Of a stretch of DNA of 64,000 nt, positions 1 through 10,522 are shown piece after piece. The notes below the pieces were generated by a model that was not told where the DNA came from, did not search any database, and saw only the letters and a program-made list of their open reading frames with translations. Position 1 is the stretch's first letter. Each line of letters opens with the position of its first letter. The DNA comes from Campylobacter bilis. GTDB taxonomy: Bacteria > Campylobacterota > Campylobacteria > Campylobacterales > Campylobacteraceae. The stretch spans positions 62,001-126,000 of the forward strand of contig NZ_WUED01000004.1 in the NCBI RefSeq assembly GCF_016806695.1. The letters run 5' to 3'. Made by a program: the position numbers and the translations under genes.

Positions 1-1
1 T

Positions 2-832
2 ACTTTAGGTGATCTTTTAAGGGTCCGAGGGAGTGAGTTTTCTTTGCTTGATTTAAGAGCTAAGGGCAAGGATATAAGAGCACTTTACTCCCCGCTTGAA
101 GTTTTAGAACTTGCAAAACAAAATCCTAATAAAACCCTTATTTTTTTTGCTATAGGTTTTGAAACAACAACCCCTATGAGTGCATTGCTTCTTAAAAAAC
201 TTATAGAAGAAGATATAAAAAATGTTTTTTTGCATATTAATCATGTTACCGTTCCTGCACCTATTAAAGCGATTATGGATGATGAAAATGTAAAAATTGA
301 TGCTTTTTTGGGTCCTTCTCATGTGAGTGTGATCACAGGCTATGATATTTATAAGCCTTTAGCCACTCGTTTTAAAACTCCTATAGCTGTGAGCGGGTTT
401 GAACCTGTGGATATTTTAGAAAGTATTTTAAATTTAGTAAGGCAAGTTAACCAAGGAAGCTTTGAAGTTTATAATCAATACTCAAGAGCAGTAAGCAAAC
501 AAGGTAATATAAAAGCCAAAAATTTGGTCAAAGAATATTTTAAAACATGTGATTTTGAATTTCGTGGCTTAGGGCTTGTTAAAGAAGGTGGCTTGGAATT
601 AAAAGAAGAATTTAGTGCTTATGATGCAAGCAAAAAGTTTGATTGTACTGTGCAAAGTAAAGATGAAAGTAAAGCTTGCATTTGTCATAAAATTTTAAGA
701 GGTTTGGCTAAGCCTTATGATTGCAAGGTTTTTGCTAAAGCTTGCACGCCTAAAAACCCTATAGGAAGTTGTATGGTTTCAAGTGAGGGTGCTTGTGCGG
801 CGTATTATAAATACTCAAAGGTGCATGCATGA
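2..832 (+). CDS. hypD: HypD, Fe-ligand assembly scaffold for [NiFe]-hydrogenase (5' end missing)
   Basis: HypD works with HypC to carry the iron atom while its cyanide and CO ligands are added during [NiFe]-hydrogenase maturation. The reading frame is open from base 2 and enters the window mid-gene, so the N-terminus is missing; 276 residues are visible. Family features seen are GDLLRVRGSEFS near the edge, GFETTTP, GPSHVSVITG, and a C-terminal cysteine-rich segment (ACICHKILRG, PIGSCMVSSEGAC) that would hold the iron-sulfur cluster. The more usual reading of the first motif is RVPG, so the Arg here is slightly odd. The TGA stop overlaps the hypE start (ATGA), indicating translational coupling. 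Confidence 0.93.
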   Translation, partial: TLGDLLRVRGSEFSLLDLRAKGKDIRALYSPLEVLELAKQNPNKTLIFFAIGFETTTPMSALLLKKLIEEDIKNVFLHINHVTVPAPIKAIMDDENVKIDAFLGPSHVSVITGYDIYKPLATRFKTPIAVSGFEPVDILESILNLVRQVNQGSFEVYNQYSRAVSKQGNIKAKNLVKEYFKTCDFEFRGLGLVKEGGLELKEEFSAYDASKKFDCTVQSKDESKACICHKILRGLAKPYDCKVFAKACTPKNPIGSCMVSSEGACAAYYKYSKVHA

Positions 833-1803
833 AAAACATTTCTTTAGCGCATGGGGGTGGCGGAGAAGAGATGAATGATCTTTTATCGAAGTTTTTTAAA
901 ATCTTTGATAATGAAATTTTAAAAGATGCTAATGATGCAGCCATTTTAGGGAATTTGGCTTTGAGTACGGATTCTTTTGTTTTAAATCCCATTTTTTTAG
1001 ATGAACAAACCAATATAGGAAAACTTTGTGTTTGTGGCTGTGTTAATGATATTTTAATGGTGGGTGCAAAGCCAAAATATCTTAGTTTAGCCTTAATTTT
1101 AGAAGAAGGCTTTGAATTAGAAAAGCTTGAAAGGATTTTACAAAGCATTAAAGAAGAGTGTGAAAAATGTGAAGTCATGCTAGTTTGCGGAGATACTAAG
1201 GTAGTACCAAAGGGCAAGGGAGATGAAATTTATATTAATACTACCATTTTAGGGGAAATTATTTCTAAAAAGGAAACTAAAAATATAAAAGCAGGATTGA
1301 GTATACTTGTTTCAGGGGATATAGGCAGACACGGGGCTAGTGTTTTAATTAAAAGAAATGATTTAAAAGCCGATATAAAAAGTGATTGTAAGGCTTTAAA
1401 CAAAGAAGTTTTAGAGCTTTTAGAGAAAAATATCAAAGTAGTAGCCATGCGCGATGCGACACGCGGGGGTTTGAGTGCGGTTTTGAATGAATGGGCAAAA
1501 CAAAGCGGGAATGATTTATTGATTTTTGAAGAAAAAATCATTATACAAAATGAAGTAGCTGGGCTTTGTGAGCTTTTTGGCTATGAAGCTTTTGAACTTG
1601 CAAATGAAGGCACTTTCATACTTTGTGTAGAAAAAGAAGAGGAGGGAGAGGCTTTGGCAATTTTAAGAAAATATAATCCTAATGCAAATATTATAGGAAG
1701 GGTTTTAGAAGAAAAAAAATCCCGTGTAATCTTGCAAAATGCTTATGGAGCAAAACGCTTTTTAGAAGCACCTAAGGGTGAGCTTTTACCAAGGATTTGT
1801 TAA
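829..1803 (+). CDS. hypE: HypE, carbamoyl dehydratase of hydrogenase maturation
   Basis: HypE receives a carbamoyl group from HypF on its C-terminal cysteine, dehydrates it with ATP to a thiocyanate, and passes the cyanide to the HypC-HypD iron. The 324-residue protein has the AIR-synthase-like ATP fold, begins with HGGGGEEMNDLL, and ends exactly with PRIC, the carrier cysteine being the last residue. This terminal Cys fixes the 3' end as complete. The start overlaps hypD by 4 bases and the stop shares one base with hypA (TAATG), so hypD-hypE-hypA are one transcription unit. Confidence 0.96.
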   Translation: MKNISLAHGGGGEEMNDLLSKFFKIFDNEILKDANDAAILGNLALSTDSFVLNPIFLDEQTNIGKLCVCGCVNDILMVGAKPKYLSLALILEEGFELEKLERILQSIKEECEKCEVMLVCGDTKVVPKGKGDEIYINTTILGEIISKKETKNIKAGLSILVSGDIGRHGASVLIKRNDLKADIKSDCKALNKEVLELLEKNIKVVAMRDATRGGLSAVLNEWAKQSGNDLLIFEEKIIIQNEVAGLCELFGYEAFELANEGTFILCVEKEEEGEALAILRKYNPNANIIGRVLEEKKSRVILQNAYGAKRFLEAPKGELLPRIC

Positions 1804-2147
1804 TGCATGAGCTTAGCATTGTAGAATCTTTAATCGAACTTTGCGAAGAACATGTTTTAGCTAATGGGGCTAAAAGCGTGCAAGAAATTTATGTTAAAAT
1901 AGGGCGTTTAAGTGGTATAGAAGAGGACCTTTTTAAGCGTTGTTTTGAAACCTTTAAAGAAAATTCTTCTTTTTGTAAAAGTGCTAGGCTTTTTATAGAG
2001 CTTGCACCGCTTGAAATTTTGTGTTTAACATGCGATAAAACTAGTGTTTTAAAAGAAAATATTTTTAAATGTATGCATTGTGGTTCTTTAGAATATAAGA
2101 TCACACAGGGTGAAGATTTGCATCTTATGCGACTTGTAATGGAATGA
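1803..2147 (+). CDS. hypA: HypA, nickel metallochaperone for hydrogenase
   Basis: HypA delivers nickel to the hydrogenase large subunit and, in epsilonproteobacteria, may also act with other nickel enzymes. I place the start at the ATG at 1803 and not at a TTG six bases upstream, because the mature protein must begin Met-His (MHELSIVESL); His2 is a nickel ligand. The zinc site is seen as CLTC followed by CMHC near residues 73-91. Length is 114 residues, normal for the family. The gene ends one base from the convergent holA stop; in the C. jejuni reference I remember capA lying between these genes. Confidence 0.95.
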   Translation: MHELSIVESLIELCEEHVLANGAKSVQEIYVKIGRLSGIEEDLFKRCFETFKENSSFCKSARLFIELAPLEILCLTCDKTSVLKENIFKCMHCGSLEYKITQGEDLHLMRLVME

Positions 2148-2148
2148 T

Positions 2149-3114
2149 TTAGCTTTTTAAAATCCTTATAAGTTTAAGTAGGGTTGAGATTAGAAATTCT
2201 TTTTTCATAAGTTTAGAATCGGTTTTGAGTTCGTATTCGCTTTTTAATAAAAGAGTGAAAATTTCTTTATATTGTTCGATTTTTAGGCTAAAAGCTTGAG
2301 CACTTAAGTTTTGCCCTACTTGGCTTGGAGGTGTATAGCCTAAAAGTTCTTTAAAATCTATTTTTCCATTAATTTTAACATAAAGAGCGATTTTAAACAA
2401 ACGATAAAAAGAATTGTATAAAGAATTAATTAAAGTGATTTCATTAAAATTATCTAAAATTTTTTCAAGTTCACTTTTAAAGTCTTGCTTTTTTAAGATT
2501 TTTTCAAAAAAACTTTCAAAACTACCTGTATTTAAACTATAGCAATATTGTTTTATAGCTGTTTCATCTACTTTTAAATCTTTAAATTTATTAAGTTCGC
2601 TAGCGGCAAGATATAAGTTTTCATCAAAATTAGTAAAAAGGGTAAATAAAGCATTGTGAGTGATTTGTATGTTTAATTGCTTTGCTTTTATGCTTAAAAG
2701 TTCTATGCCTTCTTTGGTTCCATTGGCTTTGAAAAAGCGTACGAAATGAGGAGAAAAAATTTTTTCTATCTCACTTTGTTTGCTAGACTCATCATAAAAT
2801 TCTAAAAGAAAGAAATTGTCTTTATGATTTTTGCAAAGTTCTATGAGAAATTTAAGATCTTTTATAGGGATTTTCTTAGCAGTTTTAATTTCTAAAAGTT
2901 TTTTTTCACTAAAAAGAGAGGCTGTACTTAAAAAATCACTTGCTAGTGAAAAATTATATTCTTCAAAAAAAAGCTTTAAGGTTTCATCAACTTGGTATTT
3001 TTCTTTGATAAAATCAGTATAAAGTTCTATTTGGAAGTTATCTGATCCATAAAGAAAAAAAAAGTTAGGAATTGATCCTTTATCAAGTAGGGTTTGCAAT
3101 TCTTTTTTATACAT
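2149..3114 (-). CDS. holA: DNA polymerase III delta subunit (clamp loader)
   Basis: The delta subunit opens the beta sliding clamp within the clamp-loader complex. The protein (321 residues) begins MYKKELQTLLDKG, then PNFFFLYGSDNFQIE, which resembles the delta AAA+-like N-terminus, followed by a helical C-terminal collar region. A longer version from 3153 is possible, but the ATG at 3114 lies in ATGTATAA and gives the usual 8-base overlap with the rnr stop. HolA sequences diverge strongly, so the call rests on general pattern, length and position next to rnr as in Campylobacter. Confidence 0.8.
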   Translation of the reverse strand: MYKKELQTLLDKGSIPNFFFLYGSDNFQIELYTDFIKEKYQVDETLKLFFEEYNFSLASDFLSTASLFSEKKLLEIKTAKKIPIKDLKFLIELCKNHKDNFFLLEFYDESSKQSEIEKIFSPHFVRFFKANGTKEGIELLSIKAKQLNIQITHNALFTLFTNFDENLYLAASELNKFKDLKVDETAIKQYCYSLNTGSFESFFEKILKKQDFKSELEKILDNFNEITLINSLYNSFYRLFKIALYVKINGKIDFKELLGYTPPSQVGQNLSAQAFSLKIEQYKEIFTLLLKSEYELKTDSKLMKKEFLISTLLKLIRILKS

Positions 3115-5044
3115 TTGCTTCCTTTGGATTAAATCTTTGGGTGATTTTTGCATAAATTTTAGCCATTATAATATCAGCTTGTACGATTTGTACTTCAACA
3201 CTTTGTAATAAATTCACATGAGTATCGTGAAGAATTAGTTTTGCACCTTTGATTTCATCTTCTAATTTAGCTATGCAAATTCCTTCATTTTGCACTACTA
3301 AGGCTTTGAATTTTTTGCCTATATTTTTAGCGGCCCATCTAGCAAATTTTCTATCCATAAAATCAAGTGCCACCTTATCAGCCTCTCTTTCAAGTGTGCT
3401 AAGGCTTTCACAGGTGCTTTGTATGTTTAAAAGAAGATAATTAAAAAGCTTTTCATCATTTTTTTGCTTGGCTTTTAAAAGTCTGTGTAAGATAAGATCA
3501 GAATACCTACGTATAGGACTTGTAAAGTGTGAGTATCTATCAAATCCTAAGCCAAAATGCCCTGCATTGATACTAGAATACTCAGCTTTTTTTTGTGCTT
3601 TAATGATGAGTTTGTCTACTTCGGCTCTTAAATTGAGTTCATTGGCTAAGGTCTGTATGTCTGATATGAGTTCTAAGATTTTGCTTTTATAATTTATATC
3701 GATTCCAAGTTCACGCAATTGGCTTAAAAGTTTATGGATTTTTTTTGTATCTGCACTTAAATGGTTTCTAAAAATACCTGTACTTATGAGTTTTGCAGCT
3801 GCTTTATTGGCTAAAAGCATGCATTCTTCTATTAAATTATGCGAGGGAGTGTCTTTTTCAAAAACCGTACTTTTAAGGTTTAAATTTTCATCCAAAGTCA
3901 TTCTAAGTTCTTCGGTGTGAAACTCAAAGGCATTTTTAAGGCGCTTTTTGCACAAGGTTTTTGTGATTTCAAAAAGTTGATAAATCCAAGATAATTCTTT
4001 TAAATCGGGTTTTTCTACTAAAATTGCATCCACTTCATCATAATCAAAACGGCGCTTAGAATTGATAATGGCTTCAAAAAGTTCTTCTTTAAGCACTTGG
4101 CATTTTTCATCTAAGGTGATTTTAAAGCAATATACTAAGCGATCTAAATGAGGCTTTAAAGAACAGATATTTTCGCTTAAAGGACGTGGTAGCATGGGTA
4201 TGGCAATGTGAGGAAAATAAATGGAAAATCCTCGATTTCTAGCTTCTTTATCAATAGCACTATAAGCATAAACGTATTCACTAACATCTGCAATGGCTAC
4301 ATAGATTTGGCGTTTTTCTTTATCCCAATAAATTGCATCATCAAAGTCTTTTGCATGGGTAGGATCTATAGTGCAAAAAGCCAAAGTCCTTAAATCTATG
4401 CGGTCTTGATACATGCTTGCATCCACACTGTCGCCATTGGCTAAAGCTTGCTTGATGCAAGTATCGCTAAATTCGCTATTTTTATTAAAAAGTGCAAGAG
4501 AGATTTTTTCATCTATTTTTTCATCTTCTATATGTCCTAAAACTTCTAAGATATTATTGTTTTCATTATCTATTTTTAATACTGTTCCCAAGGGTAAAGC
4601 TTTTAGGGATTTTTGAGAAGCTTTTAAAACTGTGCTTAATCCGGTTTGAATATGCATTCCTAGTATGCTTTGGCCATATTTTTTAGTGATGACTAAAGAG
4701 CTTTTATTAGCCCTTTTTAAAACCAAAATTACTTTAGCACTAGGACGCTTTTTCTTTAAAGGAAGGAGTTTTACTACAACAAGATCTTTATAATTAGCAC
4801 CTTTTAAATGCTTGCTTTCTATTAAAAGATCTTTTTTAAAGCTTTCATCAAGGCATTTAAGAAATCCTGTGCCTTTTTGTGAAATATCAATATTTCCAAA
4901 GGCAAAGCCGTTGTTAAGATAGTATTTGTTTTTATACTCTTTAATGATATGGTGAGCTAAAAGTTCTCTTAAAATTTGTTTGAAGTCATTGCTGATTTCA
5001 TGGGCACTTATGCCATAATTAAGACGGTTTAAAAATTCTTTCAC
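3107..5044 (-). CDS. rnr: Ribonuclease R / RNase II family exoribonuclease
   Basis: This is a processive 3'-5' exoribonuclease that degrades structured RNA. The RNB catalytic domain is plain: DPTHAKDFDDAIYWD supplies the acidic metal ligands, followed by VAIADVSEYV and, later, the SPIRRYSDLILHRLL motif. A C-terminal segment after about residue 570 looks like a short S1-type RNA-binding domain. At 645 residues it is shorter than E. coli RNase R but normal for Campylobacter. It is the first gene of a minus-strand pair with holA and is divergent from ilvC across a 117-base promoter region. Confidence 0.92.
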   Translation of the reverse strand: MKEFLNRLNYGISAHEISNDFKQILRELLAHHIIKEYKNKYYLNNGFAFGNIDISQKGTGFLKCLDESFKKDLLIESKHLKGANYKDLVVVKLLPLKKKRPSAKVILVLKRANKSSLVITKKYGQSILGMHIQTGLSTVLKASQKSLKALPLGTVLKIDNENNNILEVLGHIEDEKIDEKISLALFNKNSEFSDTCIKQALANGDSVDASMYQDRIDLRTLAFCTIDPTHAKDFDDAIYWDKEKRQIYVAIADVSEYVYAYSAIDKEARNRGFSIYFPHIAIPMLPRPLSENICSLKPHLDRLVYCFKITLDEKCQVLKEELFEAIINSKRRFDYDEVDAILVEKPDLKELSWIYQLFEITKTLCKKRLKNAFEFHTEELRMTLDENLNLKSTVFEKDTPSHNLIEECMLLANKAAAKLISTGIFRNHLSADTKKIHKLLSQLRELGIDINYKSKILELISDIQTLANELNLRAEVDKLIIKAQKKAEYSSINAGHFGLGFDRYSHFTSPIRRYSDLILHRLLKAKQKNDEKLFNYLLLNIQSTCESLSTLEREADKVALDFMDRKFARWAAKNIGKKFKALVVQNEGICIAKLEDEIKGAKLILHDTHVNLLQSVEVQIVQADIIMAKIYAKITQRFNPKEANV

Positions 5045-5121
5045 TTTTTATACTTTGTAACTTTTTATGAAATTCTTCCATAAAGTTTATCAAAAAAATA
5101 TGAAATTTATACTTTAATTGT

Positions 5122-6184
<1,063 letters not shown>

Positions 6185-6187
6185 ACA

Positions 6188-7258
6188 TTGTCAAAGAAAA
6201 GATTTGTTTTAATTGAACGTTATTTAATTATAATCATACTTGTTTTAGCTTGTATTGCTTTGATTTTGGGAATTTTAATCCAAAAGCAAAATTCCCAAAA
6301 TGTTTACTTTAAACCTGATTTTATCGATACTATACAAAAAGAAAAACAAGAAAATCTAAATTTTTTAAACACTTATGAAAATGAAGTGGATAATTTTCTT
6401 TATAAGGAAAATCAATCCTTTGATAATAATGCATCTGTGAGTGTTTTAGAACAAAGAATTCAAGATTTTAATCTTAGCTTTGAAGAACAAAATTTAAATC
6501 CTATTGTAGAGATAAAACAAAATCAAGATTTGATTTTACAAGAGCAAAATCTTACTAATGAACAAAATGCCATTTTGCCAAAAAATCTTCAAATTGCAAG
6601 AAAAAATACTTTGCCAAAACTTGCTATTATTATTGATGATATGGCAAATGCAAGCCAGGTTAAGCGTTTAAAAGCTTTGGATTTAAAACTCAATCCTTCG
6701 TTTTTTCCTCCAGATAAAAATCATAAAAACACCCCAAAACTTGCTTTAAAATTTGATTTTTATATGGTGCACTTGCCTTTAGCTGCGATTGATTATGATA
6801 AGGCTGAGTTAGATACTTTAAATCCTAATGATAGCAAGGAAAGAATTTTTCAAAAAATCAAGCAAATTAAAAAAGATTTTAAAAATCTAAAATATATTAA
6901 TAACCATACAGGAAGCTTATTTACTAGCAATGAAAAAGCTATGAGAAATCTTTATGAAGCTTTAAAAACTCAAAATATCTTTTTTGTAGATTCTAAAACT
7001 ACAAGCAATTCTAAAGCAAGTAAGATAGCTCAAGATTTAGGAGAAGTTTATATACAAAGGGATGTTTTTTTAGATAATCAAGATGATGTAGCATATATTA
7101 AAAATCAACTTGCATATGCAGTAAAACTCGCACAAAAAAAAGGTTTTGCTTTAGCCATAGCTCATCCTAGAAAAAATACTTTTAAAGCTTTAAAACAAAG
7201 CAAAGATTTGTTAAAAAGTGTAGAACTTGTGTATTTGAGTGAGATTTATGGCAAGTGA
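6188..7258 (+). CDS. YibQ-like divergent polysaccharide deacetylase, membrane-anchored
   Basis: The protein (356 residues) has one N-terminal membrane segment at about residues 10-32, a low-complexity linker rich in Asn, Gln and Glu, and a C-terminal domain beginning KLAIIIDDMANASQVKR. That pattern, with NPSFFPPD, VHLPLAA and NNHTGS, matches the divergent polysaccharide deacetylase (YibQ, DUF610) family; enzymatic activity for this family is not firmly known. The start is a TTG three bases after the ilvC stop with no strong ribosome binding site, so it is probably read through from ilvC. It overlaps dprA by 11 bases. Confidence 0.75.
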   Translation: MSKKRFVLIERYLIIIILVLACIALILGILIQKQNSQNVYFKPDFIDTIQKEKQENLNFLNTYENEVDNFLYKENQSFDNNASVSVLEQRIQDFNLSFEEQNLNPIVEIKQNQDLILQEQNLTNEQNAILPKNLQIARKNTLPKLAIIIDDMANASQVKRLKALDLKLNPSFFPPDKNHKNTPKLALKFDFYMVHLPLAAIDYDKAELDTLNPNDSKERIFQKIKQIKKDFKNLKYINNHTGSLFTSNEKAMRNLYEALKTQNIFFVDSKTTSNSKASKIAQDLGEVYIQRDVFLDNQDDVAYIKNQLAYAVKLAQKKGFALAIAHPRKNTFKALKQSKDLLKSVELVYLSEIYGK

Positions 7259-8035
7259 AATTATAAAGAGTGAGTTTTTAGAATTTTTTAAAGATTTGCA
7301 AAAAGTGCCTGAAAAATTATATTATAAAGGAAATTTATCTTTATTAAAACAAGATAAAATCGCTATTATAGGTTCAAGACGCATGAGTGTTTATACGAAA
7401 AACTGCGTTTTTTCTTTAGTTACTATGCTTAAGATGCTAATTGTTGTGTGGTAAGTGGGGGTGCTTTAGGAGTGGATATAACTGCAAGTATGGCGGCTAT
7501 GCCAAATACTATAGCTATTTTTGCTAATGGTTTAGAACAAATTTATCCTAAAACCAATGAAAAAGTTATCAAACAAATTTATAAAAATGCCTTAGCTTTA
7601 AGTGAAAATGAGGATAATTATTTGCCCAAAAATTATGATTTTTTGCTTAGAAATCGTTTGATTATTGCTTTAAGCAAAGTCGTTGTTATAACTCAAGCAG
7701 ATATGCAAAGTGGTTCTATGCAAAGTGCTAGGCTTGCTTTAAAACTCAATAAGCCTTTGTATGTTTCGCCTCAAAGGTTTCATGAAAGTGCAGGAACGAA
7801 TTGGCTTTTAAAGGAGAATAAAGCTAAGCTTATTTGTGACTTTAGGGATTTTGTGAGTGAGTTTGCTTTTGTTGATAAAAACCAAGTTAATGAAAATCAA
7901 GATGAATTTTTAGAATTTTGCAAAAAAGGCGTGAGTGTTGATGAGGCTTTAAAAGTTTATGGTCAAGAGCTTTATAAATATGAACTTGAAGGAAAAATTT
8001 CTATTGAAAGACTTTTTATAAGGGTTTTAGTATGA
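7248..8035 (+). pseudogene. dprA: dprA, DNA processing protein for transformation, frameshifted
   Basis: DprA binds incoming single-stranded DNA and loads RecA during natural transformation. The first part (from MASEIIKSEFLEFF) contains IAIIGSRRMS. The second part, in the +2 frame, contains VVSGGALGVD and SGSMQSARLAL, both DprA Rossmann-fold motifs. Reading breaks at 7431-7433: as written the frame runs CTT AAG ATG and stops at TAA 7452-7454; adding one A restores LKDANCCVVSGG without a gap. One base is therefore missing from a short A run. The remnant would encode a 68-residue product cut before the DNA-binding core. Neighbouring genes are intact. A sequencing error is the alternative. Confidence 0.88.
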
Positions 8036-8415
8036 AAGCTTTGGCTTTAGATATAGGTTTAAAACGCATAGGTGTAGCGCTTTGTGTGGATAAAAAAATT
8101 GCTTTGCCTTTAGATGCAGTTTTGAGAAAAAATCGCAATCAAGCCGCTAATGAAGTGAAAAATTTGCTTAAAGTATATGAAATTTCTTTGCTTATTGTAG
8201 GTATTCCAAAGGGCGGATCTAGTGAAGAGGAGATGACAAGACGTATTAAACATTTTGTATCTTTGCTTGAATTTGAAAAAGAAATTTGTTTTGTTGATGA
8301 AAGTGGCACAAGCAAAGAGGCTTTGAAATTGAGTGCGTTTAATACGCGAAAAAAAGATGGGAAATTAGATTCTTTAGCCGCTTTAATTTTAATAAAGGAT
8401 TATTTTGCTCTCTAA
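8032..8415 (+). CDS. ruvX: RuvX / YqgF-type putative Holliday junction resolvase, rRNA maturation nuclease
   Basis: Family members have an RNase H-like fold and are linked to pre-16S rRNA 5' processing, with Holliday junction resolution proposed earlier. The 127-residue protein begins [17 protein letters not shown], giving the first catalytic Asp, then IVGIPKGGS and [11 protein letters not shown], where many homologues have a DER.T motif, and [16 protein letters not shown] at the end. The ATG overlaps the stop of the damaged dprA by four bases. Because that stop is still read in the second dprA frame, translation coupling from upstream may be weakened here. Confidence 0.85.
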   Translation: MKALALDIGLKRIGVALCVDKKIALPLDAVLRKNRNQAANEVKNLLKVYEISLLIVGIPKGGSSEEEMTRRIKHFVSLLEFEKEICFVDESGTSKEALKLSAFNTRKKDGKLDSLAALILIKDYFAL

Positions 8416-9280
8416 AATCAAAATGCTGTATACTCAAGATGAATTTGAAAGTCTTTTGTTTTCTTTTGAAAAAGAAAAGAATGTTTGTGTTTTTTTAAAC
8501 ACTTTAAATTCTAATGCCCAAGCTTTAGAATATGAGTTTTTAAAACAAGGCTTAAAGTTTCGTAAAATGAATGCTTATTGTTATTTGTTCGAGGCTAAGG
8601 ATAAAAAAATTTTAAGTTCTATGAAGGCTTTTAATGAATATAAATTTTATATACAAAATTATGCATCTTATTTGTGTGCTTTAAATTTAGAGGTTAAACC
8701 TGGTCAAAGTGTGCTTGATATGTGTGCTGCACCTGGTGGAAAAAGCATCAATCTTGCTAATTTTATGCAAAATACGGGTTATTTAGCTTGCAATGAGATA
8801 AACAAAGAGAGATTTTTTATCTTACAAAAAAATCTTAGAAATTATGGAGTAAATGCGAAGGTTTATAATAAAGATGGTAAAAATATTGGCAATTTATGTC
8901 CTTTAAAATTTGATAAAATTTTACTTGATGCGCCTTGTTCAACCCTGTCTAAGATGGGTTTTAAACTAGAAAAAAGTTATAAAGAAATAAAAAATCTTGC
9001 CAAAATACAAAAAAAGCTTTTACATTCTGCATTAAAGGCGTTAAAAATAGGTGGTGAACTTGTATATAGCACTTGTACTTTTAGCAAAGAAGAAAATGAA
9101 GAAGTGATAGAAAATGCATTAAAAAGCCAGTTTAAAATAGAACTTTTAGAAATCAAGCTAGAAAATGCTAAGGCCAAAGAAGCACAAAGTAAGATGAGTG
9201 AAATTGCAAAATGTAAGCGTATCTTACCTAGCTTAGATTATGATGGATTTTTTATAGCTAAGCTTAGAAAATTAGGTTAA
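8405..9280 (+). CDS. RsmB/NOL1/NOP2/Sun-type RNA m5C methyltransferase
   Basis: The enzyme transfers a methyl group from S-adenosylmethionine to cytosine C5 in rRNA or tRNA. Visible motifs are [17 protein letters not shown] (SAM loop), [17 protein letters not shown] (with one of the two catalytic cysteines) and [17 protein letters not shown] (second catalytic cysteine). The start taken is a TTG at 8405 because AAAGGA at 8394-8399 is correctly spaced; an ATG at 8423 is the alternative. The 11-base overlap with ruvX implies one operon. The exact target base cannot be told from sequence. Confidence 0.85.
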   Translation: MLSKIKMLYTQDEFESLLFSFEKEKNVCVFLNTLNSNAQALEYEFLKQGLKFRKMNAYCYLFEAKDKKILSSMKAFNEYKFYIQNYASYLCALNLEVKPGQSVLDMCAAPGGKSINLANFMQNTGYLACNEINKERFFILQKNLRNYGVNAKVYNKDGKNIGNLCPLKFDKILLDAPCSTLSKMGFKLEKSYKEIKNLAKIQKKLLHSALKALKIGGELVYSTCTFSKEENEEVIENALKSQFKIELLEIKLENAKAKEAQSKMSEIAKCKRILPSLDYDGFFIAKLRKLG

Positions 9281-9396
9281 GTTTAGAATTTATTCACATT
9301 AAAAACCAAATTCATAAAAAAACTTAAAAAACAATAAATATTTTTTTAACCATTTTAAAGCTTAAAGTTCCATTTTTAGCCTTTTTAAGAAGAAAA

Positions 9397-9418
9397 TCAC
9401 AGCGTGAAAAGGCTGTGA
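9397..9418 (-). terminator. Probable terminator of the aspS-adk-ppa-msrA unit
   Basis: TCACAGC at 9397-9403 pairs with GCTGTGA at 9412-9418 around an 8-base loop. Read on the minus strand, the hairpin is followed by TTTTCTTCTT. It sits 37 bases beyond the msrA stop, between two convergent genes. The rest of this 174-base gap looks non-coding. Confidence 0.55.
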
Positions 9419-9454
9419 ATAAAGTATGATTTTTTTCTAAACTTAAACAATAAA

Positions 9455-9952
9455 TCAATTTTGTCGTATTTTTGCTATTTTAGGAGCAATAACACTTTGG
9501 CAATATCCTTGATGGGGATTTTTTATAAAATAATGTTGATGATAATCTTCGGCTTTAGAATAGGTTGTTAGTTTACAAACTTGAGTGAGTATGGGTTTAT
9601 CAAAAGTTTTTTGCTGTTCTTTGATGAAATTGTTAATCACTTGTTTATCTTCTTCATTTTCATAAAAAATCACTGAACGATATTGTATGCCCACATCTGC
9701 ACCTTGTTTATCTTGGCTTGTTGGATCGTGTATTTTGAAAAAAAGTGTTAGGATTTCAATAAGCGAGATTTGGTTTTGATCATAGCTAAGTTTTACAACC
9801 TCTATATTTCCATCACCTTTGCAAACGCTTTCATAAGTAGGATTTATTTTACCGCCGCTATAGGCTGCTTCTGTATGGATTATACCTTTGATTTGTTCTA
9901 ATGCAGCTTGAATACACCAAAAACATCCCCCGCCTAAAATGATGCTTTTCAT
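9455..9952 (-). CDS. msrA: Peptide methionine sulfoxide reductase A
   Basis: MsrA reduces the S-epimer of methionine sulfoxide in oxidised proteins. The 165-residue protein begins [20 protein letters not shown] with the catalytic GCFWC motif, then [20 protein letters not shown] and the C-terminal QHYF region. Length is typical of a single-domain MsrA with no fused MsrB. It is the last gene of a minus-strand unit after ppa (41-base gap) and is followed by a hairpin terminator. Confidence 0.95.
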   Translation of the reverse strand: MKSIILGGGCFWCIQAALEQIKGIIHTEAAYSGGKINPTYESVCKGDGNIEVVKLSYDQNQISLIEILTLFFKIHDPTSQDKQGADVGIQYRSVIFYENEEDKQVINNFIKEQQKTFDKPILTQVCKLTTYSKAEDYHQHYFIKNPHQGYCQSVIAPKIAKIRQN

Positions 9953-9993
9953 AAGTTTTCCTTAGAGTTTTAGCCTTATTTAAGGCTAAAGAT

Positions 9994-10512
9994 TTATTTG
10001 TAGTTTTTAATTGCTTTTTCTAAGATTTCAATCGCTGCTTTTTCATCTTTGAAATCTTGCACTTTTACCCATTTATTAGGTTCTAAAATTTTATAGGTTT
10101 CAAAGAAATTTTTTATTTTATTTAAAGTTGCTTGGTTTAAATCTGTATAAGTTTTAATATTATCATACCTTGCATCGATTTTAGAATGAGGTAGAGCGAG
10201 TAATTTTTCATCCATCCCGCTTTCATCTTCCATGATTAAAACTCCTATTAAACGGCAAGGAATGATAGCACCTGCTTGAATAGGGTATTCATTAAGAACT
10301 AAAATATCTAAAGGATCACCATCATCAGCTAAAGTATTAGGGATAAAACCATAATTTGCAGGATAAAACATCGCACTAGCTATAACGCGATCTACCATGA
10401 TAGTGCCGCTATCTTTATCAATTTCGTATTTTATATTTGATCCATATGGAATTTCAATGATGGCATTGATTTTATTTGGAATTTCTCCGATTTTGATTTT
10501 ACTTAAGTCCAT
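9994..10512 (-). CDS. ppa: Inorganic pyrophosphatase, family I
   Basis: Ppa hydrolyses pyrophosphate to phosphate and so drives biosynthetic reactions. The 172-residue cytoplasmic enzyme shows the family I signature DDGDPLDILVL, with the metal-binding aspartates, plus YPANYGFIPNTLADDGD and MVDRVIASAMFYPANYG upstream of it. Length is typical of bacterial hexameric enzymes. It lies ten bases after adk on the minus strand, the natural place for co-expression of two nucleotide-metabolism enzymes. Confidence 0.97.
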   Translation of the reverse strand: MDLSKIKIGEIPNKINAIIEIPYGSNIKYEIDKDSGTIMVDRVIASAMFYPANYGFIPNTLADDGDPLDILVLNEYPIQAGAIIPCRLIGVLIMEDESGMDEKLLALPHSKIDARYDNIKTYTDLNQATLNKIKNFFETYKILEPNKWVKVQDFKDEKAAIEILEKAIKNYK

Positions 10513-10522
10513 TTTCTCTCCT

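Noticed and set aside
759-1217. 152-residue minus-strand open frame across the hypD-hypE junction
   Set aside because: It lies antisense to clearly coding hypE with no family features; an antisense shadow of a low-GC gene.
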